NCBI RefSeq assembly: GCF_017310545.1
Contig: NZ_CP066203.1
Span: 930,001 to 994,000 of the forward strand
Source of the DNA: Methylacidimicrobium sp. B4
GTDB lineage: Bacteria > Verrucomicrobiota > Verrucomicrobiia > Methylacidiphilales > Methylacidiphilaceae
Direction: 5' to 3'
Length of the DNA stretch: 64,000 nucleotides
Shown: positions 7,718 through 15,694 of the stretch, one piece after another
How the letters are laid out: each line of letters starts with the position of its first letter
How positions within the stretch are numbered: the first letter of the stretch is position 1
Made by a program: the position numbers and the translations under genes
Notes under the pieces: model-generated
Seen by the model: only the letters and a program-made list of their open reading frames with translations
What the model was told of the DNA's origin: nothing
Databases searched by the model: none

Positions 7718-8515
7718 TCAGGCCTCCGCCGGGAGGAGACGGCCCAGCTGCTCCTCCGCGATCGACCGAACGCCGGCCTTCCGGATCAATTTTATCTGCG
7801 GGTAGATCCGCGTGCGCCGGTCGATGCCCCCCGTGGCGGTGTCGGATTCCGCCGCAACGTCCAAGAGCTGGAGGGCCAGGAGGATTGCCTCCTCCTCCGT
7901 GCGCTCGGCCGGAGGCGAACCGCTCCACCGGTTGAGGTATTGGAGGACGCTGCGGGCCGCCGGAGATCCGGAGCCCGAGACGGCGAAGTCGACCGCTTCG
8001 AATTGCGCGCCCAGGGCGTCGTAAAAGAAGATCTTCGGACCCCCCTTGCCCAGGGGATCGACCAGGGCGAGGACGGGAACCACGACCCCGACCCCTTGCA
8101 GGGTCATCGCAAGGTTCTCCTTGAGCAGCTTCCCGACCATCCTCACCTTGGCATCGAGCGACAAGGGCTGGAGCTGGCTCCGGCGGTAGTACTCGAAGGA
8201 GTGCTGGAGGACGCGGGCAATCTCATAGGCGGTCGCCGGAGCCCCCGCGATCGCCATGACCGTCGAACGGTCGATCTCGATTACCTTGTCCGCTCGATCA
8301 TGAATGACCGTGTGCCCCATCGTGGCTCGCCGATCTCCCGCGACGATGACCCCGTCCCGATAATGAAAGCTGAGCACGGTCGTCGACTCCGGCATCGGGA
8401 GCGCAGCACCCCCCGCCACCACCCCCTTCCCTTCGGGGAAAAGGAGATTCCTCGACCGGAGCACGGCAAAGAAATCGCCCGTCTGCGCCCCGGCTGAGAC
8501 ACCGATGGTCTCCAC
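7718..8515 (-). CDS. prcB: 20S proteasome beta subunit PrcB, threonine protease
   Basis: PrcB forms the inner rings and cleaves peptide bonds with its N-terminal threonine. The 265-residue precursor has a propeptide of about 44 residues ending in PMPES. The mature chain would begin TTVLSF, so Thr45 is Thr1. Counting from it, Asp17 (AGDRR) and Lys33 (DRADKV) fall exactly at the expected catalytic positions. SGSGSPAA and the downstream conserved core also fit. The start is a GTG five bases after the pup stop codon. The product is predicted to be active, as no key residue is missing. Confidence 0.95.
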   Translation of the reverse strand: METIGVSAGAQTGDFFAVLRSRNLLFPEGKGVVAGGAALPMPESTTVLSFHYRDGVIVAGDRRATMGHTVIHDRADKVIEIDRSTVMAIAGAPATAYEIARVLQHSFEYYRRSQLQPLSLDAKVRMVGKLLKENLAMTLQGVGVVVPVLALVDPLGKGGPKIFFYDALGAQFEAVDFAVSGSGSPAARSVLQYLNRWSGSPPAERTEEEAILLALQLLDVAAESDTATGGIDRRTRIYPQIKLIRKAGVRSIAEEQLGRLLPAEA

Positions 8516-8519
8516 GGTG

Positions 8520-8696
8520 CTATTCCCCAGTCCGCTGCCGATAGCGCTTCGCCTGATCGGGGTCGACCTTGCGCATCCGCTTGAGGATCTCTTCGGTGTT
8601 CGGCCGATCGACTCTCGGCGCTCTCGGGCCCGGTCCCTCTCCTCCCGGACCCGGGCCGGGACGGACCGGATGTGTCTTTTGCACTTGTTCTGGCAT
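8520..8696 (-). CDS. pup: Ubiquitin-like protein modifier, Pup/UBact type
   Basis: A 58-residue protein joined by its C terminus to substrate lysines to send them to the proteasome. It has a Pro/Gly-rich N-terminal half (VRPGPGPGGEGPGP), a helical segment NTEEILKRMRKVDPD, and ends RYRQRTGE. As in the UBact modifiers of non-actinobacterial phyla, the last residue is already Glu, so no Gln deamidation is needed. The position between dop and prcB is that of pup in mycobacteria. Two in-frame ATGs exist, at 8702 and 8696. AGGAGGG ends 2 bases before the first and 8 before the second, so I chose 8696. Confidence 0.9.
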   Translation of the reverse strand: MPEQVQKTHPVRPGPGPGGEGPGPRAPRVDRPNTEEILKRMRKVDPDQAKRYRQRTGE

Positions 8697-8704
8697 CAGC
8701 ATAG

Positions 8705-8711
8705 CCCTCCT
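8705..8711 (-). promoter_or_regulatory. Ribosome binding site deciding the pup start
   Basis: AGGAGGG on the minus strand lies eight bases before the ATG at 8696 but only two before the ATG at 8702. The perfect Shine-Dalgarno match suggests strong translation of the modifier compared with its neighbours, several of which start at GTG with weaker sites. Confidence 0.65.
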
Positions 8712-8725
8712 GGGTTTAGTGAAAT

Positions 8726-10276
8726 CTAGCCGCCGATCGGCTCGAGCTTCAACTCCTCGATCATATCGGAGACGAGCTGGGCGCGGTCGATCACCTCGCA
8801 GTAGCGCTCCAGGTCGACTCCCGGAAAGGCCGAAGAAAGCTCGACCCGGTAGGTCTGCCCCTTCCAGCGGAAAGCGATGTAGTCCCATTGGACGTTGACC
8901 AGATCCCGGGCGAACTTTTGAATGCACTTGCCCCGGACGTAGGCGCGGGAGGCGTTGGGCGGCTGCTGGATCGCCCGGTAGATATCCTCTTCCCGGGAAA
9001 TCCGGCTGATCTCGCCCCCCGATTCGAGGGCGTAATAGAGACCCCGGTCCCGATCCATCAGGTGATATTCGAGGTCGACGCTCTGGAGCCAGGGGTCGTT
9101 CCAGGAAAGGTTCTGCTCCTCGCGGAAGGTCTCCAGCAAGGATCGCTTGGCGACCCAATCGAGCCGATCGCGCAAGGCATTGGGACCCTTTTGCAGCAGC
9201 TCCACCGTCTCTTTCCAGCTCTTCCAGACCGCCCGCTTCTCGGGGTGGTCGAGATCGACGTAGCGGCCGACCCAATCGGCGTAGTCGTTCTGCAGCTCGG
9301 TGGCGGTGGTCGCCCCCGAATGGGCGAGATCCACCTCCCAGCGATTGGTCTGGTCCCGAGAGATGCTCCGATGGGCGTAGAGCGGATCGGCCAGGAAGAA
9401 GCGGCGCGGCACGCGGTCGTACTGGAGGGCCTCCAGCACCAGGGCCGTGGTACCGACCTTGAGCCAGGTCGCATACTCCGAAAGGTTGGAGTCACCCACG
9501 ATGACGTGGAAGCGCCGGTAGAGCTTGGGGTTGGCGTGGGGCTCATCCCGCGTGTTGATCAGCGGCCGCCGGTTCATGGTGTCGATGCCCACGAGCTCGG
9601 TGAAAAAGTCGGCGCGCTGGGAAATTTGAAAGCCACCGACCATTCCCTGGTCTTCCTTCTCCCAGCCGAGCTTTCCGGCCCCCCCGAAGATCTGGCGGGT
9701 GACCAGGAAGGCCATCATCCCCTCGACGATCCGATCCCAGGGGATCATCCGCGGGATCAGGTAGTTTTCGTGGCAGCCGTAACTGTGCCCGGCGAAATCG
9801 CTGTTGTTCTTGTAGAGGCAGACCGTGTGATTCCGCTTCCGGCTCGCCGCCCGGGCACACTCCTCGAGGATCCGTTCCCCCGCCTTGTCCTGCGCCACCA
9901 GCTCCAGGAGGGTGGAGCATTCCGGGGTCGAATATTCGGGATGGGTGTGGTCGTTGTAGAAGCGGGCTCCGTTGCGCAGGACGAAGTCGCTCTTGATCTC
10001 CTCGAAGCTGTAGGGCCGCTGGCGGTCCTGGGAGAAAAAGTTCGCCTCGTCCCCGTCCTGGCGCAGCTCCTTCGCCCGGAAGCCGCGGGCGTCACGGTGG
10101 GGATCCTCCCGCGTGTAATCCCAGAGGTTGGGGCTGCCGAGCTGAGCGGCGGCCCGCACCAGATGGATCGACTCCTCGACGACATCGATCTCCGCATTTT
10201 CCCGAACCGCAATCCCGAATTCGGTCTCCAATCCAAAATAGATCGGCCACGCTGGTATGGGTCTTTGCTTGTCCAT
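8726..10276 (-). CDS. dop: Depupylase/deamidase Dop
   Basis: Dop removes the modifier from tagged proteins; in species whose modifier ends in Gln it also deamidates it. The 516-residue paralogue of PafA has GLETEFG, an Asp-bearing NGARFYNDHTHPEYS (Asp109), NNSDFAGHSYGCHENYL, NTRDEPHA and FHVIVGDSNLSEY. A charged insertion (about residues 65-97, AKELRQDGDEANFF) before the Asp motif matches the Dop loop and separates it from PafA. I chose the ATG at 10276, preceded by GGAGGG 12 bases away. A TTG at 10318 would overlap mpa and add 14 residues. Since the local modifier already ends in Glu, depupylation is its likely role. Confidence 0.92.
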   Translation of the reverse strand: MDKQRPIPAWPIYFGLETEFGIAVRENAEIDVVEESIHLVRAAAQLGSPNLWDYTREDPHRDARGFRAKELRQDGDEANFFSQDRQRPYSFEEIKSDFVLRNGARFYNDHTHPEYSTPECSTLLELVAQDKAGERILEECARAASRKRNHTVCLYKNNSDFAGHSYGCHENYLIPRMIPWDRIVEGMMAFLVTRQIFGGAGKLGWEKEDQGMVGGFQISQRADFFTELVGIDTMNRRPLINTRDEPHANPKLYRRFHVIVGDSNLSEYATWLKVGTTALVLEALQYDRVPRRFFLADPLYAHRSISRDQTNRWEVDLAHSGATTATELQNDYADWVGRYVDLDHPEKRAVWKSWKETVELLQKGPNALRDRLDWVAKRSLLETFREEQNLSWNDPWLQSVDLEYHLMDRDRGLYYALESGGEISRISREEDIYRAIQQPPNASRAYVRGKCIQKFARDLVNVQWDYIAFRWKGQTYRVELSSAFPGVDLERYCEVIDRAQLVSDMIEELKLEPIGG

Positions 10277-10314
10277 GGCGCCGCGCTTCCCTCCGGTCAC
10301 TGGTTCCCGAATGC

Positions 10315-12003
10315 TCAAACGACCTGACGCATCGTCCCCCCCTCCCGCCGCACCACCGGAGCCAGCCGAACTACGTTCTGCGGATCGCAGTCGACGAGCT
10401 TCAGCCAGTCTTCCGTGATATCCGACGGCGGGAAGATGTCATTCTCAAGATACTCGATATCGAGCGCTGTCAACAGGTCCTCCAGCCGCAAGCCGTGATC
10501 CGACGGATCGGAGATCGCCCGCTTGATCGCCAGCTCCTTGGCCCGCTCGACGATCGAGGCGATGATGGCCCCGCTGATCAGGTCGCCGCGATAGAGGTAT
10601 TCCTTTCTCCCGCTCCGGTAGGTGATCTCCAGGAAGCGGTTCTCTTCGGCACGGGCGAACTGGGCGTCCAGCACCCCTTCGACGAGCAAGTCGATCGCCT
10701 TTTGCCGATCCTCGCCCGCCTGCTTCAAGAGCTCCGGGGCATAGGGGAGATCGGCGTGAAGGTAGATTCGATAGATTTCGCCCGATCCCGCGCGATCCGG
10801 CCGGTTGACCTTGATCTTTCGATCGATGCGGCCCGGTCGAAGGATGGCCGGGTCGATCAGATCTGCGCGGTTGGAGGCCAGGATGATCACTACCTCGCGC
10901 ATCGACTCGATCCCGTCCATCTCGGCACAGAACATGGGGACGAGCGTATTGAGGATGCTGTTGAAGCGTCCTGCGCGCCGGGTACCCAGGATCGATTCGG
11001 CCTCGTCGATGAAGATGAAGGGGAGAAAGCCCTCGCGGGCCAGCTCCCGAGCCTGCTCGAAGAGGTCACGCACCTGCCGCTCCGACTCGCCGACCCACAT
11101 GTTGAGAATCTCCGGCCCCTTGACGTGGAGGAAGAACTCCTTGCGCTCCTCTCCGGTCCGTTCCCGAAGCTGGCGCGTCAGGTTGTACGCCGTCGCCTTC
11201 CCCAAGAGGGTCTTCCCGCATCCCGGCGGCCCGTGGAGCAAGAATCCCTTCGGGACGTGGTGGTGATACTTGGCGAAGAGGTCCGCATGGAGGAAAGGCA
11301 GCTCCACGGCATCCCGAACGGCTCCCACCGCCTCCTTCTGGCCCCCGATCTTCTCCCACGGAAGCTCCGGGACCTGGTCGAGCAGACGGTGCTTGGTCCT
11401 CGAGGTCGCCACGACCTCGAGTGCCACCCGGGAGAAGCCGTCGATCCGGATTTCGAGCCCGGCCTTGATCCGCTCCTTGGCCAGCGGGGTCGAACGAATC
11501 ACCACGAAGCTCCCGCCCACGCCTTCGTGGCCCACGCGCAGCCGGTTGTCCGGTAGCACGTCGAGAACCTTCACCACGGGGCCGGAAAAGTCGAAGCCGA
11601 GATCGCCAACGACCGCAAACGCCTCGTTGAGCAGCACCCGCGTTCCCACCAAGAGCGTCTCGTGAGCCAGCCGCGGATCGATCAGGCAGTAGAATTCGGT
11701 GCCACCCTGGACCACCAGCGCGATGTCTTTCTTGGGGAGGCCAAGGAGGGTGCCCACGCGGTTCGCCGGGGCGGAGAGCTTCTCGACCGCCTCGTTGAGC
11801 TTTTCCAGGGCCTGGTGGGCCTGCTCGCTCGTCTCCTCGAGCTCGGCGACCCGGCGCCGCAGGTAGAAGAACGCCTCCCGCGAAACCGCGTCGAAGGAGA
11901 GTGATTGGCCGATCAGGTCGACGACCTGCAGAGCGGAGGCCGACTCCAAGTTTTCGAAAGACAAAGGCATGTCTGCTCCGAATCCCTTTTCTTTTCTCGC
12001 CAT
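10315..12003 (-). CDS. mpa: Proteasome-activating AAA ATPase Mpa/ARC
   Basis: This hexameric ATPase recognises modified proteins, unfolds them and threads them into the 20S core. The roughly 562-residue protein has an N-terminal coiled coil (residues 45-85) that binds the modifier, two OB-like regions, and one AAA module with Walker A GPPGCGKT, Walker B FIFIDEAES and arginine finger ILRPGRIDRK. It ends MRQVV and so lacks the penultimate Tyr of the Mpa GQYL docking tail. I chose the ATG at 12003. An ATG at 11970 has a nearer GGAG, and an upstream start at 12039 is possible. It is 54 bases from pyrF and heads the proteasome genes. Confidence 0.93.
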   Translation of the reverse strand: MARKEKGFGADMPLSFENLESASALQVVDLIGQSLSFDAVSREAFFYLRRRVAELEETSEQAHQALEKLNEAVEKLSAPANRVGTLLGLPKKDIALVVQGGTEFYCLIDPRLAHETLLVGTRVLLNEAFAVVGDLGFDFSGPVVKVLDVLPDNRLRVGHEGVGGSFVVIRSTPLAKERIKAGLEIRIDGFSRVALEVVATSRTKHRLLDQVPELPWEKIGGQKEAVGAVRDAVELPFLHADLFAKYHHHVPKGFLLHGPPGCGKTLLGKATAYNLTRQLRERTGEERKEFFLHVKGPEILNMWVGESERQVRDLFEQARELAREGFLPFIFIDEAESILGTRRAGRFNSILNTLVPMFCAEMDGIESMREVVIILASNRADLIDPAILRPGRIDRKIKVNRPDRAGSGEIYRIYLHADLPYAPELLKQAGEDRQKAIDLLVEGVLDAQFARAEENRFLEITYRSGRKEYLYRGDLISGAIIASIVERAKELAIKRAISDPSDHGLRLEDLLTALDIEYLENDIFPPSDITEDWLKLVDCDPQNVVRLAPVVRREGGTMRQVV

Positions 12004-12057
12004 GCTTTCAACAATAGGCGCATGCGCTTCCCCCCGCAAATCGCCTCCTAGGCGAGG

Positions 12058-12756
12058 TCATTTCCCCACTTGAAGCAAGTTCCGCACCAACTTGACCGGG
12101 TCCGCCGATTCGAGCACGGGCCGGCCGACGACAATGTGGGTAGCTCCCAGGGCAAACGCCTCACGGGGGGAGACGGTGCGGCGCTGATCATCTCCTTGCC
12201 GCTCCGCGAGCCGGATCCCCGGGGTCACGATCACTTCCGGCCGGATGCCGGCCTCCCGCAGGGAAGTGAGCTCGCGGGCCGAACAGACGATGCCGGGAAC
12301 GCCACATTCTCCGGCGAGCGCCGCCAAGGAGCAGACCCGTCCGGGGATGCCGCCGCTCAGGCCGACCTCGGAAAGTTCCTCCTCCTCGAGGCTCGTCAGC
12401 ACGGTCACCGCGAGGATCTGGGTCCCGCTGCCCACCGCGGCCTCGGCGGCGGCCGTCAGCATTCGCCTTCCCCCGAGGGCATGAACGGTCAGGAAGCCCA
12501 CTTCCATCCGCACGCAAGCTTCGACGGCCCGGCCGACCGTAGCCGGGATGTCGTGAAACTTGAGATCGAGGAAGACTCGCGCCCCCAGCGCCCGGAGCTC
12601 CTCGACGACATGCGGCCCGCCGCGCAAGAAGAGTTGACTTCCCACCTTGAACCAACTGACATACTCGCTCAGTCGGCGCGCGAGGGAGAGCGCCGTCTTC
12701 ACCTCGAAGAGATCCAAGGCCACGATGAGCCCATCCACTAAGGGCAGGGAGGACAC
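12058..12756 (-). CDS. pyrF: Orotidine 5'-phosphate decarboxylase
   Basis: PyrF converts OMP to UMP, the last step of pyrimidine synthesis. The 232-residue TIM-barrel protein shows LIVALDL, WFKVGSQLF, the catalytic DLKFHDIPATV (Asp-Lys-x-x-Asp), VTVLTS, IVTPGIR and HIVVGRPV. The frame is open far upstream, but that part lies antisense to ispE, so I chose the GTG at 12756, which gives normal length. Its 5' end overlaps the divergent ispE 5' end by about 32 bases. It is the first gene of the minus-strand block that continues into mpa. Confidence 0.94.
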   Translation of the reverse strand: MSSLPLVDGLIVALDLFEVKTALSLARRLSEYVSWFKVGSQLFLRGGPHVVEELRALGARVFLDLKFHDIPATVGRAVEACVRMEVGFLTVHALGGRRMLTAAAEAAVGSGTQILAVTVLTSLEEEELSEVGLSGGIPGRVCSLAALAGECGVPGIVCSARELTSLREAGIRPEVIVTPGIRLAERQGDDQRRTVSPREAFALGATHIVVGRPVLESADPVKLVRNLLQVGK

Positions 12757-13624
12757 CTCGCGTGGTATTGAACTCTTCGCTCCCGCGAAAATCAACCTCG
12801 ACCTGCGGATCCTCGGCCGCCGCACCGACGGATTCCATGAGATCTCGACCCGGATGGCCCCGGTCTCGCTCGGCGACCGGCTCCGCGTCCGCGCGCATCC
12901 GGGACGGGAATTTACCTTTCGCTGCGACGACCCGCGAATACCAGCGGGAGAGGAGAACCTGGTCTGCCGGGCCACCCGCCTCTTCGGCGAATCCTTCGGT
13001 CTCTCGTGCGGCCTGACGATCTCTCTGGAAAAGCGGCTCCCCTCGGGAGCCGGCCTGGGGGGAGGCAGCAGCGATGCGGCCGCGACCCTCCTGGCTCTCC
13101 GCACCCTCCTCGGCTATCCCTCATCCCGAGATGCCCTCCTGCCCCTGGCAGCCTCCTTGGGAAGCGACGTGCCCTTCTTCCTCCTCCAAAGGCCCGCGCT
13201 CTGCCAGGGCCGCGGGGAGATCGTCTCACCCGAACCGTGGGTCGGCCCCGGCCACGGCCTCCTCCTTTTCCCCGGGTTTTCGGTGTCGACTCCCTGGGCC
13301 TACCAAGCCTATGCCGCAAATCCCCGCCCTGGGGAGGAACGAGGAGCCCCTCCCTGGGGGCCGGTTCGGAACGACCTGGAGCCGGCCGTCTTCGAAAAGT
13401 ATCTGTGGATCGCCACCGCCCGGGATTGGCTCCAAAGGGAAGCGGGAGCCGCCCTTGCCATGATGAGCGGCAGCGGGAGCTCGGTCTTCGGGTTGTGGGA
13501 GCGCGCTCCCGATCCGGAGATCGTGACGCGCGCCCGGCTTTTCCTTGGGGTGGATGCCTGGATCAAACCGTTCGTGATCCTCGGCGGAGAGGTTTCGACT
13601 GACCTCGGGGCTTTTCTTCCTTGA
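12725..13624 (+). CDS. ispE: 4-diphosphocytidyl-2-C-methyl-D-erythritol kinase
   Basis: IspE phosphorylates CDP-methylerythritol in the MEP isoprenoid pathway. The 299-residue GHMP kinase has the substrate motif FAPAKINLDL near residue 20, the glycine-rich ATP loop LPSGAGLGGGSSDAAA, and the C-terminal SGSGSSVFGLW block. I chose the ATG at 12725. It adds about 18 residues before the conserved start of the fold. A strong AGGGAGG lies inside this extension but is followed by no ATG, GTG or TTG in frame. The 5' end overlaps divergent pyrF, so transcription of the two may interfere. Confidence 0.92.
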   Translation: MSPSTKGREDTSRGIELFAPAKINLDLRILGRRTDGFHEISTRMAPVSLGDRLRVRAHPGREFTFRCDDPRIPAGEENLVCRATRLFGESFGLSCGLTISLEKRLPSGAGLGGGSSDAAATLLALRTLLGYPSSRDALLPLAASLGSDVPFFLLQRPALCQGRGEIVSPEPWVGPGHGLLLFPGFSVSTPWAYQAYAANPRPGEERGAPPWGPVRNDLEPAVFEKYLWIATARDWLQREAGAALAMMSGSGSSVFGLWERAPDPEIVTRARLFLGVDAWIKPFVILGGEVSTDLGAFLP

Positions 13625-13710
13625 GCGCTCTCTCTCGCGTCCCGATGGAAGACGCGGCCATCCAAAGTTTTGCTAAGCAGAGCCCCGCAAGCTGGACTCG
13701 TCGCGGAAAA

Positions 13711-13725
13711 TCGTTAATATAACGA
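13711..13725. promoter_or_regulatory. Inverted repeat upstream of the FAD reductase gene
   Basis: TCGTTA-ATA-TAACGA is a perfect 6-base inverted repeat with a 3-base centre, in an AT-rich stretch 41 bases before the ATG at 13767. It overlaps a possible -10 (TATAAC at 13718). A repressor or redox-sensor operator is possible; I cannot name the regulator. Confidence 0.35.
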
Positions 13726-13766
13726 TAAAGGGATTCACTCCCGAAGCACGTAGCTAAGTTTTTCCT

Positions 13767-14942
13767 ATGCCCCACTATACCTATCTGATCATCGGCGGCG
13801 GGATGGCGGCCGATGCGGCCGTTCGCGGAATCCGGGAAGTCGATCCGACGGGGTCGATCGGCCTGCTCGCTTCCGAGCCTGAGCTTCCCTACAACCGGCC
13901 GCCGCTCTCCAAGGGGCTCTGGAAAGGGGAAGCCTTCGACTCCATCTGGTGCCATACGCCCGAGGCGGGAGTGACCTTTCACCGCAGCTGCACCGCCCGC
14001 TCCCTGGATCTTTCCGCCAAAACGGTCACGGCGGAAGGGGGTGCCACCTTTTCCTTCGATAAGCTGCTGCTCGCGACCGGCGGGGATGCGCGCCGTCTTC
14101 CGACAGCCAGCCAGCGGATCCTCTATTTCCGTACGCTGGCCGATTACCGGAAGCTCCGCTCGTGGAGCGAGTCGGAGGAGAGGATCTGCGTGCTCGGGGG
14201 AGGCTTCATCGGCTCAGAGATCGCCGCAGCCTTGGCCCTCCAGGGGAAGCGCGTAACCCTCCTCTTCGCGGAGGCGGGAATCGGCGGCAGGATCTTTCCC
14301 GAGGGACTCTCGCTGTTTCTCAATGACTATTACCGCCAGAAGGGAGTCGAGGTGCTCGCCCGGCAGACCGTCTCCTCCGTTGAGGAGCAGCAGGGGCTAC
14401 TGACCCTACAGCTCGGCCAGGGGCGACTTTCGGTCGGCGCCATGGTCGCAGGCATCGGCATCTCCCCCAACGTCGGGCTAGCGAAGGAAGCACGCTTGGC
14501 GGTCGAAAACGGCATCGTGGTCGACGAGCTTCTCCGCACCGGCCATCCCGATGTCTATGCCGCAGGGGACGTGGCGGCTTTCTTCCAACCCGCCCTCGGG
14601 CAGCGGCTCCGCTTCGAGCATGAGGACAACGCCCGCCAGATGGGCCTCGCCGCCGGTCGAAACATGGCCGGGAAAGAAGCGAAATACGACCACATCCCTT
14701 TCTTCTACTCGGACCTCTTCGACCTCGGCTACGAGGCCGTCGGTCTCCTCGACAACCGGCTCGAGGTCTTCTGCGATTGGAAGGAGGAGTACCGCAGCGG
14801 GGTCATTTTCTACTTGGACCGGCGGCGGGTCCGCGGGGTGCTGCTCTGGAACGTCTGGGGCCAGGTCGATGCAGCCCGCGCGCTCCTTGCCGAGCCCGGA
14901 CCCTTCCAGGCCGCCGATCTGCGCGGGCGGATCCCGGCCTGA
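13767..14942 (+). CDS. FAD-dependent NAD(P)H oxidoreductase, AIF/ferredoxin-reductase-like
   Basis: A 391-residue two-dinucleotide-domain flavoprotein. The N-terminal FAD-binding loop reads YLIIGGGMAADAAVRGI, with YNRPPLSK typical of ferredoxin/rubredoxin reductases and the AIF-like group. The NAD(P) loop ICVLGGGFIGSEIAAALA is near residue 145, and the second FAD motif VYAAGDVA is near residue 265. The C terminus has the reductase-associated domain (FFYSDLFDLGYEAVG). No redox-active CxxC pair is seen, which argues against thioredoxin reductase. The partner protein is unknown; no ferredoxin gene lies beside it. An inverted repeat at 13711 may regulate it. queE follows 13 bases later. Confidence 0.82.
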   Translation: MPHYTYLIIGGGMAADAAVRGIREVDPTGSIGLLASEPELPYNRPPLSKGLWKGEAFDSIWCHTPEAGVTFHRSCTARSLDLSAKTVTAEGGATFSFDKLLLATGGDARRLPTASQRILYFRTLADYRKLRSWSESEERICVLGGGFIGSEIAAALALQGKRVTLLFAEAGIGGRIFPEGLSLFLNDYYRQKGVEVLARQTVSSVEEQQGLLTLQLGQGRLSVGAMVAGIGISPNVGLAKEARLAVENGIVVDELLRTGHPDVYAAGDVAAFFQPALGQRLRFEHEDNARQMGLAAGRNMAGKEAKYDHIPFFYSDLFDLGYEAVGLLDNRLEVFCDWKEEYRSGVIFYLDRRRVRGVLLWNVWGQVDAARALLAEPGPFQAADLRGRIPA

Positions 14943-14955
14943 GTGCCTGCAGCCC

Positions 14956-15636
14956 ATGGATGCATCCTCCACCGATGCGCCCTGCCAAGAACCGGCAGTC
15001 GTGGTCAACGAGATCTTCCACAGCATCCAAGGGGAGAGCAGCTTCGCAGGCGAGCCGTGCGTCTTTATCCGTCTGACAGGATGCGATCTCCGCTGCCGCT
15101 GGTGTGATACGACCTATGCCTTTTTGGAAGGGAAGCGGCTACCTCTGAGCCTGCTCTTGCCGGAAGTGGAGCGCTTCGGCTGCGGGCTCGTCGAGGTGAC
15201 CGGCGGAGAGCCTCTCCTGCAGAAAAACAGCCGCATCCTCCTCCGCCGGCTCTGCGATGCGGGATACACCGTGCTCCTGGAAACCAGTGGAGCCCACTCG
15301 ATCGCCGGGATCGATCCGCGGGTGCACCGCATCGTCGATTGCAAGTGCCCCTCGAGCGGGGAGTCCTCTCGGAATCTCGCCGCCAATTTGGAGCTGCTGG
15401 GACCGCGGGACGAGGTGAAGTTTGTGATCGGCACCGAAGAGGACTATCGTTGGGCGCAAGCGCGGCTCCACGATGCCGCGTGGGCGAGGGTGGTTCGGGC
15501 CGTCCACTTTTCGCCCGTGCAGGGCGAGCTCTCCCTGGAAATCCTGGCCGGATGGCTGCTCCGCGACCGCCTGCCCGTCCGCCTGGGCTTTCAGCTCCAC
15601 AAGCTCATCTGGGATCCCGGCCGCCGAGGAGTATGA
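14956..15636 (+). CDS. queE: 7-carboxy-7-deazaguanine synthase QueE
   Basis: QueE is a radical SAM enzyme that converts carboxytetrahydropterin to 7-carboxy-7-deazaguanine, on the path to queuosine. The 226-residue protein begins its domain with FHSIQGESSFAG, then TGCDLRCRWCDT, the CxxxCxxC cluster motif for the [4Fe-4S] centre, and VTGGEPLLQ for SAM contact. The ATG at 14956 gives normal length and follows the FAD reductase closely. The next pathway partner upstream in the chemistry, QueD, is encoded at 19250-19633, so two steps of the pathway are in the window. Confidence 0.94.
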   Translation: MDASSTDAPCQEPAVVVNEIFHSIQGESSFAGEPCVFIRLTGCDLRCRWCDTTYAFLEGKRLPLSLLLPEVERFGCGLVEVTGGEPLLQKNSRILLRRLCDAGYTVLLETSGAHSIAGIDPRVHRIVDCKCPSSGESSRNLAANLELLGPRDEVKFVIGTEEDYRWAQARLHDAAWARVVRAVHFSPVQGELSLEILAGWLLRDRLPVRLGFQLHKLIWDPGRRGV

Positions 15637-15694
15637 TCGCTCGCGTACTCCCTGCGGGGCGACGAAGACCCGAGGCCAGCGTTCGAGCCGCTGG

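Noticed and set aside
8888-10327. 479-residue open frame antisense to dop
   Set aside because: Opposite a gene with clear catalytic motifs; composition is that of a codon-shadow.
10495-11556. 353-residue open frame antisense to mpa
   Set aside because: It lies wholly opposite a clear AAA ATPase gene, shows no family motif, and long antisense frames are expected in GC-rich DNA.
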